Shown: positions 1 to 12,830 of the stretch, piece by piece
Layout: each line of letters opens with the position of its first letter
Position numbering within the stretch: position 1 is the first letter of the stretch
DNA from: Collybia mongolica
Lineage: Eukaryota; Basidiomycota; Agaricomycetes; Agaricales; Clitocybaceae
Length of the DNA: 64,000 bases
Reading direction: 5' to 3'
NCBI GenBank assembly: GCA_013420905.1
Contig: JAAXNY010000009.1
Span: 1,922,001-1,986,000 of the forward strand
Translations under genes and position numbers: made by a program
Notes under the pieces: model-generated
Seen by the model: only the letters and a program-made list of their open reading frames with translations
Databases searched by the model: none
Told to the model about the DNA's origin: nothing

Positions 1-1713
1 GACTTCTCGCAAGATATAAGCTTCCTTCCGCCGATACCCTAGACAAGCATATAGACTAGACATGGCCTCTAAGATGGCAATACGCTCCCTAGGACCTAGA
101 TGCAAAAGCCAAGGGCCATGTAACTGGGCTAAAACAGTGGCAATCGACGACCTCGAGATACCAGAGATAGAACTGAGGCGTTCCAGGACTGCCCAATCGT
201 TCCCCTCATCATGGGAAAGAGTTGGAGGAAGGTATGGTGTTGGGCCGGGTTGCAACATCGTCGTAAACGCCAGCGGACCCCATCCTTTTGCAGACCAGAC
301 AGCAAAGAGGAGCGAAGAATGACGCAGGACACATGACGAATAAAGGTAGGTGAGTAATGGATAGTTTGGTTCTCCATCTGTGGTGGGTGATCTGTAGTAA
401 AGTGCAGTGGCTTGAGTCAGCTTCTCAGAAACATCTGTCCATGGCTCTCGCACGGAGGCCGTAGAGTGTTGCTACACATCGGATATCAGAGACACAGTAG
501 TTGAATGAGCTTGTTTGACTGACCAAACCATGTCCCGCAGACCATGCTTCTATAACAAGAACTGTAGCAGCTCCTTCAAGAGCCGCGGCGTGCCAAGCAA
601 GGTCTTGAGATGTTTTGAATAAGAGGAGCGCCTCTGAATACCTACGAATGATGAAATTCAAGACGCAAAAGCTTTCACATTTAGGGTACGTACCACACGG
701 TGGCATCCTCAGGCCTGCCTGACAGTAAAAACAAGTCACCCAAAACCTTGAAAAGTCTTGCATGGGAAGATGTCACCCCTATACTACTTAAACGTTTTCT
801 TGCTGGTGGTGTGTTCAAGTTCGAAGACCGAAACCCAGGACCCGATGAGGTGCGTTTCATCGTTGGTGCAGCAGATAAGGCAAACCCCGTCTTATTTATG
901 TCTGGTTGGCTATGATGCGAGGGAAGTGGAGGCAATGAATCTTTTGACGTGTTTAAGGGTGACGGTATTTCCGACAAGGGGGGTATCATAGGCAAAAGCG
1001 AAGAGTTTAGATATTCATTGCCCATGGGACTTTCAAGGGCTTGGATCTAGTCAAATACCGTAAGCACATCGCAAAGTAGCATGAGCGAAAGATGGCGAAC
1101 CACCACTCCAAACCCTCCGATGATCTGAGAACACAGGTCGGCCAACAAAGTTCCAATGTACAGTTTCTTATTACCCATCATGTTAGGAAGGACCACCAGC
1201 CCTGGAAGATTGTCGCTGAGATTCAGATTGGTGTCGTCACTTTCTTCAAATACAAAGCAATTTTTTGCCAGAGGGTATATCCCTTCAGACGGGAACATAT
1301 CAAGTAAAGAAGCATTGAATTGGGCATAAATCGACGACAAGGAATGGGTTTGAGTGCAAGCCGCAACGCCGATGACGGCCAGAGGAAAATGCGATGGACG
1401 TAGGAGAGAAAGGGGGAGATGCGAGCGCGGAGGTGGATGTGTAGGAAAACTAAGTTGCAGGTGACCGGTAGACAAGGGGTTGGGCATAAACCTGGCTGCT
1501 TGAAATGAGCGCAATCGAAAGGAAAAGATTGGGAAAGATTATATATTACCCACCCCTCTCATCCTTCTGATCAGCTGGAATGTCGCCTAGTCGGATGGAC
1601 TCAAAAGTTCGTATTTCCGATGCATATTTCTCAAATGTTGATTGAGGTATGGTACCCACGGGCATCAGTAGTATGCGAACATGGGCAAGGGACGCAAAAG
1701 CATGGGTATCCAT
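1..1713 (-). CDS. TRS120: TRAPPII complex subunit Trs120 (TRAPPC9), N-terminal part, cut by window edge
   Basis: Trs120 is a large subunit of TRAPPII, the Rab11/Ypt31-type exchange factor acting at the late Golgi. The start ATG is at 1711-1713; the protein opens MDTHAFASLAHVRILLMPVG. Exon 1 ends at 1554 and splices (GT-AG) to 1495, joining KDER to ARFMPNPLS exactly as in fungal homologues. Later exons read LGDLFLLSGRPEDATVWY (about 690) and LFKTSQDLAWHAAALEG (about 620), the conserved repeat-like helical part, and the segment nearest the edge (about 100-340) encodes a WGPLAFTTMLQPG-type stretch also typical of the family. The gene runs off the left end, so the C-terminal half is missing. It is divergent from DPM2 with 251 bp between starts. 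Assignment is by recalled family sequence; internal exon joins other than the first are approximate. Confidence 0.88.
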
Positions 1714-1964
1714 AAGAGGTAGAGAGACAAACCACACTTGTGAGGCGCCACAAGGGTTGCACGGATTCCGCCAGCCAGATGTATGCGTCTAAGAGTGAGA
1801 GCGTTGAGGATAGGACAGTGTTCACGTCGAGCGAGATCAAATATTGAATTACATAAGTCTTGGCTACTGGTGAATGTGATCCTGTCACGCTGTCACGCTC
1901 CTCTAACTTCAGACCACGTCACGGCCCTCTCGATAATATTTTGCTTTCTCTACCCATTGAATAA

Positions 1965-2343
1965 ATGGTAAGCATAACCCTGATGTACATGTATAAAAGA
2001 TGTGCTAATAGTCTGTCACAGGGCGCAACAGACAAGATTTTAGGTGGAACTATGCTGCTGGCGGCTTCAGTAGTCTTTACCTACTACACAGTATGGGCAA
2101 TACTCCTGGTGCGCGAAAGGCAACGAGGTTGTACCAGAATTATAACTAAGAAAGTCTGTCAACCAGCCATTCTTTGATTCCTCAAGTCAAATTCACAACT
2201 TCTTCCCATCGCGAGAATGGGCAGTCAGACTCCCAGCATTTCTCCTAGTCGCTGGGTTGTCAGTGATCGGTGCATTTATCGGATCTACTATTGTAAAAGA
2301 GAATCGGAAAAGAGCCCAAAAGGCGAGGTTAAGGACTGCTTGA
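1965..2343 (+). CDS. DPM2: Dolichol-phosphate-mannose synthase regulatory subunit DPM2
   Basis: DPM2 is the small ER membrane subunit that stabilises dolichol-phosphate-mannose synthase, which makes the mannose donor for GPI anchors, N-glycans and O-mannosylation. Three exons give 88 residues, matching the roughly 84-residue human protein: exon 1 is only the ATG (1965-1967), followed by a GTAAGC donor; exon 2 is 2022-2108 (GATDKILGG, then a hydrophobic helix with FTYYTVWAILL); exon 3 is 2167-2343 (PFFDSSSQIHNFFPSREWA, a second helix LPAFLLVAGLSVIGAFIG, then a basic tail KENRKRAQKARLRTA). The two-helix plan with the FTYYT motif and PFFDS-type loop is diagnostic. The first-exon choice is forced by frame: joining ATG to GGC restores the family N-terminus MGATDK. 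The stop lies 86 bp from the stop of the convergent giant gene. Confidence 0.9.
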
Positions 2344-2429
2344 ACCTCTTTCTATCTGGATGTGTCGAGAGCATTTTTTCATCGTATCTCTAATTCGTGT
2401 TCCTAGATATACATCAACCATCGATTATC

Positions 2430-5400
2430 CTACGCTGTTGTACGTGTCTGACGGTGTCGCTCGGGTAAAGCCCGTCTGTCTTGGGTAATTCGATTTTCAA
2501 GTACTCTCAGCTTTTCCGCTGCCACGATATCTTTCGCTGTCTGATTTACCAGAACATCGAACGAGATATCAGGAGGTGGCTCCAACATGCATCTCAACGA
2601 GCGAGTTACCTGTAAACAAAACTGATGTCGATGTCGATCAGATAAAACCTTTTTGAAGACGTACTTTGAGCATGGTTGTTTCTCCAAATCCCAGGCTCCG
2701 CAGTCGGGTGAGCGTTGCGATATGATTTGATGTATGAAGGGCGATCGGAGTGTGCAACGTACGTAGAAAGATGAACAGGTCTGCTATGGAGGATGTTATC
2801 AAAGTAACAAGAGCCTGTTCAACCAATTTGTTAGTCTGGACTCTGAATCCCTATTAACCAGTACTGCTTACTAGTGATTGACCAGCCCGAAATCCGGGTT
2901 CAAATACATCAATGAGCCCTTCAAAGGGCGGCCACAATTCGTTCCACACAGAGAATGATTTTGTATTGCTTGCATTATTGGTTCCTGAAGCCTTTTGAGA
3001 AAGCATTAACCACAGTTTTATTCCAATAAATGCATGGTTGATGTCAGCCGTCGACGACTCATTGGCGTTTGGAGGTTGCCCCGATTGTGAATATGGTTGT
3101 AGAACCGCATGGTATGCATAAGAGAAGCTGGAGAGATGAGTAAAAAGCATGCTACACCAATTCTCCGTGGTCTCAAGTAAAGCGGCGAGAGCTAAAACGT
3201 TCCAAGTACGTACACTCAGGTTTGTGCGAGCCGATTTCTAAGTTGCTGAAAGATCAACGTTATTCGGAGTCATTAAAAGGCCTTTACCTCTGTGCCGTAA
3301 TCGAAGAGTTTTGTGATCACTAAGGGGTCTTGCCCAGCTAGCTGGAAGATCAAATTTCCAACAGCCAGGGACGCTGTAAAGTCGTTCTCTGAGCCAACCT
3401 CTAGCCAAGCATGATGCTGGAGAAAATGAACGCCAGGATCCAATAATCCGAGCAGCAACGGAAGATAACGAATGTTCGCGGGCAGAGATCCTGGGATATT
3501 CGTCGTTGTGATGGCCTGGAGACACCGGCTGAGTTTCGTCATCTGATGTAAGTTGATCGATTACCTCAATCATAGATTTCATTGTAATTGGCAGAATACG
3601 GGCTTTCATTCGCAGACCGTCAGATAACATCTCAAAGATGAGATGAACAATATTGTTTGCTGTAGGGGTATTATTGGATGGGTGTTTTTTGAGTAGGCCC
3701 GCAGTAGCTCGTATGAGACGAGATAAACTTTTTGTGCTGACACACAGCCTGTTTAAGACAACTCGCATGACGGTATCGACGTAAGGAAGCATTTCCTATA
3801 TTTCAACAGCAGGCGTGGATAAGAATTGACATGCTGATTTTGATTTGAATATGAAATAACGAACCCGGCAGTTGGCCTTGTTATACTGAATGAGCTTGGC
3901 AAAAACCGAGAGCAGAGGGGAAGGATCCATGACATCAGGGGAAAGGTCAGACATCTTTCGTACGATATGGGTGAGCTGTTGACCAACAACTGTGAAATTA
4001 TCAGGACCGAAACACCTTCTGGAGATAGGTTCTTACACAGTAAGAGCTCTGCACTATAATCCTGATGAAATGCCACTTCAATGAACAGGTCGATGTTTTT
4101 CAAAATGAGCTGTAATGCATGGTGGTCACTGTCGACTGCACGCGAAAGGGCATCACGAAGCAAAGATTCATGTAGACTGCCAGAAGTTGTAATGTGTTTC
4201 AACACGACGAAAAACTCCTGATCAAGCTGGCGCTGAAACCGCAGTCGCGGATTAGGATAGAAATATGTGAAACATATCCATATCGCACCTTGAGAAGATT
4301 GACAAACAAGCCGTTCTGTGCGTATCTAGAGGGAGCTGGAGTTCTATCAACAGTAAAATACCGAAACAGATAGATCTACGTTGTTAGGGTCCCCTCTACA
4401 AACAACTTGGCTTGTGTGGAGAGTGCATCCTGTCCATGATGATGTTGAGAGGCAATTAGTTTTGCCGCAGATTCTATTGACGTACTGAACCTAGGTGTTA
4501 ATTGCTGGAAACCACAAGATGCCGTTCTTGTACGCACTAGATAAATGAACCCATAAAACCATGCCACCTTTTAATGAATGCTTGTGTTACAGACAATGCG
4601 AGTTGTCTTATTTCATAGCTGGTATCCTGAGATACAATATCTTGTGCCCGTAACACCGCACGGCGTAATGTTTGCTGAAGGTGCCTAAGTGCCCGATTTT
4701 CAAAGTCATGCTTGTATATGATTACACATAAGGTTTCCAGCATAATTTTGAGGGTCAGCAGAGGTAGAGATGAGAGGTCTCTAACTGTGCAAAAGAGAGT
4801 CAATAAAACATCGACGAAGATAGATCCAACGAGCACTGGCGAGGGTCGGTCATCATAATCATTCGCCCCTGCCATAGCAGATGGTGAAAGATCAACATGA
4901 TAATAGGCGTCGAGAACTGGCAACAAGGAGGATATACAAGGAAGGGCGATCTCAGGTATCTCCCTCGCTTCTCCAAATTGAACATGGAACGAGTGTCCAC
5001 CCTGGGAAGGAATCGCCGAGATGCCATTAAAACCGGCAACCTGGACAAGGTGGATTTTAAGCTTCAAGAGGGTAAAGCTATCAATCGTGACCCCATCTGC
5101 AATCATCTGCAAACTCAGTAAAAGAAGAGATGTCTGTGATATTACTTCAGCAACAAGACCGCCACAGTTTGCATAAAGCCTCACGCGTAATTTAGCCATG
5201 TCTGAGTCTGGGTTTGTCTGTGTTTGATTATTATGGGTTACACCGTTGAATGACTACACGCAATTCAGTGTTGGGCAAAGTTAACATGACATGCACCAAC
5301 CAGATTGGTCAAAACACGGCCCTCGCCGCTCCCATTCCTTTCGTATTCATCTTCCACTAATGCTTCGACGATAGCGTCCCATGAAAGCACTACCTGTTCG

Positions 5401-8400
5401 TTAGAAACCACAAATGTGAAGACATTGATATTTAAAATACCTTTCCAGGCTGGAAACTGTGAGCGAAGTTGGATGAGAAATGAAACAAGCTTTGTTCGTT
5501 CATCAATGGGCGCCTTGGCTAAAAATTCATCCCAACACAATGAAATAGCGTCAAAATGAGCAGAGAGCAAACTTGATGAGAAGGCATTTGCAGCCACTCG
5601 GATCTCCTCCTAAACAACATGATCAACGTGGAGGTCAATCGTGATAAGTGGAGTGAAGTCACTCGCTCATCCGCCCATATGGAATTGAAGAAGTAGTAGA
5701 ATATTACAGTGACGCTTGACCGCCACTGACGTCCCTCCACGTTAAATGATGGGCTGATCACATCTAACATAATGCGAAACAGGCGAGTCACGCAGAGAAG
5801 GCTATACGGATCATTGTAGTTGTCTTCAAAGGCCTTTGGAAGGGCTTACCGTCGCTGCCAATCGCTTCCTGACGAAAAACAACCATGCAAGACTTCTTGA
5901 AACGGCTGGGAGTCGACTACTAGTGTCCTTAATAGGAAGCTTGTTCGAATGCTTGATATCTCGTGATGCTGGACATTATAAAATTCCCATGCCCTGTGTA
6001 ATAGTCAGTCATAAACCAGCCGGAATTGATATGCTATGATAATGTATACCAGACAGCCATGTGCCTTCCGTTACGCAATATGAAATTATCGGTTTCATAA
6101 GGTTCCAAATATGGAGAATCACTCAAGAATAAATTCAGAAATTTCGCCACGAAAGACGAGATCTCATCGTTATTCAAGGTCATGTAATAGTCGAGTGCAT
6201 TCATTAACCGAGGATCAATAATTATTGGGTCAACAATAATTGACCCATGTGTGTTAGGTTTTCTCCTGGAACCGGTTAGCTGACGAAGTCAAATCGCTGT
6301 CGGCTGGAACGGACCGAGACGGGAGGGCTTTGATATCACTTTCTTTTATCATCCCGAGCTCCATGATTTTCCCCCTGTCGCACCCATACAGCAGTAAGTA
6401 TGTCCCTAGAGAAACCCGAACAAAGGACTTGCTGATGTTTGAATCAGAAAGGAGAACGTCATGCTGATGATATATGCTCACCTTTCGGCGGCCTCGTTGC
6501 TGTTTATGGATTGAACCTTCATGATTGGAGCAAGTCGGTCATGAAGTTGAGAACAAATATTTTGCAGTTCTTGTCGGCCTGCTGACTGGAGCCATGTTGA
6601 GAACATTGCAGCTTTTACAAGCAAGTACGAATCAGGGATCGAGCTACTGTGTTCGATGATAAGAGCAGAAAACCGAGTGAAGACCGTTACAGGAACCTCT
6701 ACTCCAGAGCGAGAAAGAAGACAGAGCCATTGTAAGCCGCGAGATAACCCTTCTCTGCTTTCGCTGGACATGCGGATGACTGGGCGCCACGGATCAATCA
6801 CTGTTGAGCCCAAACCCTCACCTTGGGTCTCTGCTTGGTCGGGTTTAGTACCAGATCTGTGGGACATTTCGGTATCGCGAGGAAATATCCTTGGCAATGA
6901 TGGCATACACTAATACTGGAGTTAATAACAACGAGATGTAGAAACTTTGGCTAACCTCTGCATGTGTATCAAGCGCAGACGTTGATTCTAACCAGAATAC
7001 GAACAATTGGTCAAAAACTGTGAAGACAATCGATACTTGGGATAGTCTAATGATTGAACGGACGACTTTATCACACTGGGCAGAAAGCTGTTCCTGTGAA
7101 CAATTCATGACTCCAGGCCTTGACATCACGGCTTACTACATACCTTATGTTTCTTTTGGTCCATGTCGGAGTCGAAGGTGTCATCGAGAAGAACGCTACC
7201 TTCTATGTCCAGACATGCGTCGTAAACCAATTTAGCATACATATGAGTATCTTGGTCATGCAGTGCGAGAAGCCAGGGTATCACGTATCGTGAAAGGAGA
7301 GTACGCCTGGTAGCGATGTAATCACCACCATTATTCACAAAATTTGAAGGGGCCAGACGTGAGGTTTGAACTGATGGCCAAAGGGGTAACTCGTGGCCGC
7401 TCCGTACACCCGGGAGTGTTTTCTGTTTGGCTACGTAGTCATGGAGTATAATTGCCAGTATGCTGTCCTGACCTTGAGGTCAGCAAAATCAAGAGAAGCA
7501 ACTGCAATCTTCTTACCTCTTGAAGGATCCAGGAGAGTAATATTCGAGTGAGTCTCCGTAAGGCGTAGTCGGAAGCAAGTCCGTTCGGCCAAAGCCTTCG
7601 CACTAATAGGAGAAAGCCAACTTCACTGACGGAAAGGTCAAGATCTGAAAGACATGCTTCGACTGCTGAAACCAGTGTTTCAACATTAGTCGACAAATCC
7701 AGGCCCAGTGGTAGCGGGAAAATGCAGGGAGTTTCTTTTGTATCATTCTCATCAGCAAAGAGTGTTGATCCACGGTCTAATCTATCAAAAAGGCCAACAT
7801 TGTGTAGATGTGATAGGATAAGGTGGGCGGCAACATTTGAATGGATATTGAAGTCATGCCCTAGGACATCGCGCATATGCGCCAAAGGTACCACTTCGAA
7901 TGGTTGTGAGGATGATGTGTCAGAGGCATTGTTGATTTGTGCATCAAGTTGATAGACATTCAACAGGTCAGACGAGGAACTGTGGGTAACTGGCGTCACT
8001 ACAAGCTGGGATTTAATGGCTGCGGAGATATACACGAGGTTGGACCAATCGAATATCATAGAATGTTCTGAGAGCAAAAGATGGTTCTCGTGAATGTAAT
8101 CATCCAATGGGTCAGAGCACTGAAAGGCATTAGAGGAGAGGAGATCCTCACACCATGCTATGACACGATGCAGCTCAAACGTAGCGACTTTGTATTCTTT
8201 GGCATGTGAGGCGTTTCTCCCATCCGGCGAAACAACAATAGATCCCAAAGCTATCCCATTAGTAAGGATCTGCGATTGAATCCACATGGACGCGTAAAGA
8301 ATCGAGATATCTTCGTAACTGAGCTGGGCCAGTTCCTCTCTCGATAGTCGAAGAATATCTTGATGAAAATCTATGCAGGAATCGCGGAGGTCGGCCCAAT

Positions 8401-10495
8401 CAATGTTCATGTGCTCCGAAGTGATTTTCGTGCGTGAACATTGTGGGAGATTTGATGTGGGTCCATTCAACAGGCAGGAGCTGTGAATGAAGCACATACA
8501 CGATACACAATTGAGAGCTTGCATTGTACACCCCCAAAGGGGCTTTTGACAGATGACGCATAAACAAAGGGTGAATAGGTTAACTGTCCTAAATGTATGT
8601 TTGTCGAGCTGATTCGAGTGACGTCCCTTATTCCTTGGATTGTGTAAAACGCCAGAGAAACGATACATCGCAACTCGCTGAATGCTCTGATCTGATATCA
8701 TGGCATACTGGATAATATGGCTGCCTCCTGGGTGGTCGTAGCAGTCAAAATGGACCACACACATGCAAAAGGGACACAACAATCCAAAACCGTGGATGGC
8801 ATTTGAGCAAGAGTGGCAGTCATGGTGAGAGAAGCCATGAAAGCTAGGACGATTGGACATTGAAGTGAAGCGCCATGGTGTAAATTGGTGATCATGAGTG
8901 TGATGAATTGTTCCTTGAGTGTATAATGAGGTCATCACTTCTTGGGTTGTAAAAGGTTTGCTGATGATCAGGTGGCCAATGGCTTTAGGCCAAAGTTCTG
9001 CCAGCAGCCTTGCTGCGGACCGTCGTGCTCTGGGTGTATGATACCCGACGACCTGGAGGAGGTCGGTATACGAGTCGATTTTGTTATCCACAATCAAATG
9101 AACCAGCTGGTATAAACGATGGAGGACCTCCGGGCGTGTTTCGGAACAAGTCAAATCAATGCACTCCAGGATTTCTGCGAGGAGAGGGGGTACTAACGAA
9201 GCTAGATGATATACAGAAAGTGATTGAAGAGGTGAATTAGTCGATTTTGATTTCAAACCAATGGAGGACGACCACGGTGACCATTTCGAAGTTGCTGCAT
9301 TTGGGAATGGGTCCTCATGAACCTCGTCGACTTGAATTGATACAACAAAAGAGTCCTCAGTGTCAAGGCGTATATTCTGCTTCAATTCTGTAATATTAAG
9401 CAAATGATGAGTCAGTGACAAACATGATATGCCCCCCTACCTTGAGATGTGTTATGGACAGACATAAGGTCAATTCCCTGTACCTGACCTAAATCATGTA
9501 AAACACCCCGTATCACGCCTTCAAAGAAGGTCAGGAGTCGGGTATGCATCTCTGGCTGAAATGTAGAGAAAGCTGGAATCATAGCAAAACCAATACTAGA
9601 TATGATTTGTGGGTCGTGGTGATGTGCGCGCAGTAGAAATTGAGCTATGTCCAAGGATAAAGCTTGCAGTGCATTTGGGGGACGTGAAGGCCTTGGAGAT
9701 GATATTTTGTAACGACAATCCTCCAGAACAACCGACGCAAGGACAGATATAGATAATGAGAGCAATTCAGGAGCTTGCACCTGTTTCCCCTGAGCGGGGG
9801 ATGGGGAACGCAACCGTCTTCCTCCAGGTTGTAGGCTCTTCCTTGACTCGTGAAAGGAATATACTGGTTGTCCCGTCATATCAGAGCCTTTGCCAATCAA
9901 AGATCTGGCAAAATGTGAATGGAAAGGAGATTTGGAGGATGAATGTTGCATACCCATCATCAAAGATATGCCAACCTTGAGCAACCGACATTATTAGAAC
10001 ATCTTTCAGTTGCAGCATGAGTTCGTATGTTGCGTCAGTAGAGAACACCCATTCCCCGTCATCGCCCGAGTCGTCTTCTGCGGTAGGCATAGCCTCAGGA
10101 ACACGGCCCTTCCTCTCCCGATCTTTGCCCCTTGACCTGACGGCATCCTTGACGGTATCGACGAGCGCCCCAAACCTAATATCTGCTGTTTCAGCCTCTA
10201 CGCCGGAAAAGGCATCGAATACGAGAGGAGGCATGGGTCTCCGTTCCAACTGACCCAGAACGTGAGCGAATAATTTTCGAGACTCATTTCGAGCTCTGCT
10301 GTTGACCTTTGGTTTGTGGGAAGCATGTGACCATCCATCGGATGGGAGGAAAGGTGCATTAGAAGGGTTTGGAGACGAGGATACGCGGAATGATGGGAGA
10401 TTCGAATTGGGTGGTGCAGACGTTGAGGACTCTATGTAGCCAATATCGTTTGTCTCGATCGCTGGGAGATGAGGGCGGTGATATTTGGTGTCCAT
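2430..10495 (-). CDS. Giant helical-repeat-like protein with two C1-type zinc domains
   Basis: A multi-exon gene of about 8 kb, roughly 2,400 residues. Start ATG at 10493-10495; the N-terminus is low-complexity (Ser/Pro/Asn). Exon 1 splices to exon 2 at a GTATGC donor near 9950, and the stop is in the reading frame ending TQDRRALPERHRQTRTTA. The largest exon (about 7480-9390) holds a C1-like domain at about 8716-8896 (CHSC, CPFC, HFDC ligand pairs, with an insertion before the first pair) and a cleaner C1 domain at about 8437-8599 with spacing H-X12-C-X2-C-X13-C-X2-C-X4-H-X2-C. Downstream exons are long leucine-rich helical stretches (for example 4537-5199, 3238-4205) resembling HEAT/ARM repeats. 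C1 domains bind diacylglycerol or serve as protein-binding zinc folds; which applies here is unknown. No enzyme motif is visible. A remote relation to UNC79/UNC80-type channel scaffolds is only a guess. Continuity as one gene is inferred from conserved frame and many short introns. Confidence 0.72.
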
Positions 10496-10664
10496 GGCCG
10501 AGCGCAGAAGAAAGTGCCACTAGTTAGCTGCTAAATTTCAGATTCTATAGACTCCTATTGGGAGGCGAATCCTGGAGGGATGTCACGCTGTTCTGTTGAC
10601 CGCATTTATTTGCTTATACATATTATCAGTACAAACACAACTAGCTCAACAGTCCGCTATAGAC

Positions 10665-12426
10665 ATGCCTGCCAAACGAAAGGCACGACAACAGAGACTT
10701 AGGCAGACTACGTTACTCGACGTACTTTCGTCTCCAACTCCTCCGCGAGCCTCAGCTCCAAAGATTCCGTTTTCAACGAGAACAAAAAGGCAAAAACGCT
10801 CCAAAACACAAACACCTTCAGACGATGATGAATGTAATGCAAACCTTGACAACATCGTATCTTCGGGTTCCGAGGAGGTGTTAAATCGTTCAGTGAAGAG
10901 AAGACGAAAAACTCTCCGGGTTTGCAGCGATGACTCCAGGGATGAGGAGATCAGTCCTGTTCGACCAAGGTCGCATCGCCTTGTGGCGCAACAAGGTCTA
11001 TCTGGGGATGAAGACCCAGCAGTAGACGAGGCGCAGCCTCGCAGAAGACGGAAAGGCCGAATCCTTGGGCGGAAAATGGCTCGGGCGATATCCAGTGAAG
11101 ATGAATACAATATAGCTGACGAGGTGGAACAGGATCGTAGGTATTATCTTATGTTAGACCAAGGATATTTTTTGACGACCACCCAGGCATCCTACAAACT
11201 AGACTCCGCGCTCGCGACAAGAAAACAACCTTTCAGAAGAACCTTGAAAAATTGAAGAGTGAGGGGTTTTTGATATCACCTCGTTTTAAACTAATATTTT
11301 CATCAACTTTTAGGACGAAAGCAGAGGAAACCTATCGAGACATCATCCTCAGAGGATGATGAGAGGGATGTACAAGACAAGGGTAGCGATACACCGTTCA
11401 AAGGCTCCAAACCGCAAAGCGATTACGACAGTCTTTTCGATGAAAACTCTGATGATAGCCGTTCTTCTGATTTCATCGTCGAAGATGGTGGCGCAGTGCC
11501 AATGGCGTTGCCAACCCAGTTCAGCATGGAATCTCACCAGGATCTCTCCCACCAGTTCAAGAAAATCTTTCAATTCTTCGTGCACATCGCTGTTCGCCCT
11601 GCTATAGAAAGACATGAGTTCATGAAGCAGCAAATACGAGGTACAAATGTACCATTAGTTTTCCGAGAACGTCCTGCCTAACACAGATTCTTAAACAGAC
11701 GAAGAATATTTTTCAGTTCCATTGCAAGTCACCCGCCGCAAGATCTCCGGGCTACGGGATTCGCTAGTAGCCTCAAGCGTATGGCGACCAAAATTTAGAA
11801 ACCTTTTGGAGAAGCATCCAGAATTTAATTTGATTCCCCTTGACTTTGCAACTCCATCTTGCGACGCATGCCACCTTGGCGGAAGGTTGTCGACCCTCAC
11901 TGGACGACTTGGTGGCTTCCCATATGATAGACTCGGGTTTGAAAACATCGTTAGTCCTCCATGTGGGCACAACCGGAAATACGCCAACATCCCATTCTCA
12001 TAGGTTGAGTCGGTCTCCGACAGTGAATCAGATAGTGAAGGCGAAAGCGAACAGATCGTAATTGATTTCAACCTTGGACGCTTTTGTGGCAAACGTACAC
12101 AGGTGTTTCATGAGTTTTCACATTGGGAGGTTCGCAGTAAACAATTTATCCAACTTATTCACTGACCTGTAAATATCTAGTACTCATTATTCAACTGCAT
12201 TCGTCAGGAAGTAGATGAACTTCACGCATCAGATCAGTCGGGTGGATTCTTCCGTATTGCTTATGCAGGCGGCAAAAGGCCTCCCAAGGACCTGGGTGAC
12301 GCAGACGGGATTTGCGACTGGCTTGATGACAGAAAAATTATTGACATGGAATGGCAAAAAGTCACGGCCATGATGGAAAGTGCGAGACATCTTGAGATGG
12401 CTAGGAAGCGAGGCGATGATGATTAG
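10665..12426 (+). CDS. DUF4211-domain nuclear protein
   Basis: Begins at ATG 10665 (MPAKRKARQQRLRQTTLLDV). The first roughly 200 residues are basic and Ser/Asp-rich with nuclear-localisation-like clusters (KRQKRSK, RRRRKGR) and acidic patches (SDDDE, SSEDE). Exon 1 ends at 11136, exon 2 starts at 11187 and continues RLRARDKKTTFQKNLEKLK; a third exon encodes DSDDSRSSDFIVEDGG followed by FSMESHQDLSHQFKKIFQFF, the start of the DUF4211 region that I recall from fungal proteins. After further introns the C-terminus reads WQKVTAMMESARHLEMARKR and ends GDDD, stop TAG 12424-12426. Two Cys pairs (CDAC near 11870; CGHNRKY near 11965) could bind metal. The function of the family is not established; composition argues for a chromatin or nuclear role. 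It is divergent from the giant C1-domain gene, with 169 bp between starts. Confidence 0.82.
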
Positions 12427-12830
12427 CTTTCACATAATTTCGTTGTATTATAGTGTTAATATGTTCCTTTGGACCGACATTGTTTCTCTCCAGCTCAGAC
12501 ATCGTATAAGCCCCCCTGATTTGGTCCATCGTAAATCTAGACTAGCTGCGGAAGAATTCAAAGTGGAACGCACAGATCAAGAAGATTCTAAGGAGAGCGG
12601 GGGAATGGACACATATCGCAACGTGGTCTGGCTCTGTTATGGCATGTATTCTCTGAACGCTGCCGCTTATCTCATATTATCTCACATCCTAACGCGACTC
12701 TGTCAATGGTCAGTGTTCCCGTGAAGGACAATGTCCAGCAGGCTTCAGGGCTTTGGTGTGTATCGACGGTAACGGAAGCACTAACACAACAATCATCAGG
12801 TTGCCCCTCTGGTTAAACTCAGTTTATGAT
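12427..12830. other. Intergenic, DUF4211 gene to TAF13
   Basis: 404 bp separating two genes on the same strand; it must hold the terminator of the first and the promoter of TAF13. An open frame crosses part of it but begins with GTG inside the upstream gene and resembles nothing I know. No repeat or RNA gene was recognised. Confidence 0.5.

Noticed and set aside
12380..12724. 115-codon plus-strand ORF after the DUF4211 gene
   Set aside because: It begins with GTG inside the DUF4211 coding exon and is out of frame with it; no known similarity.
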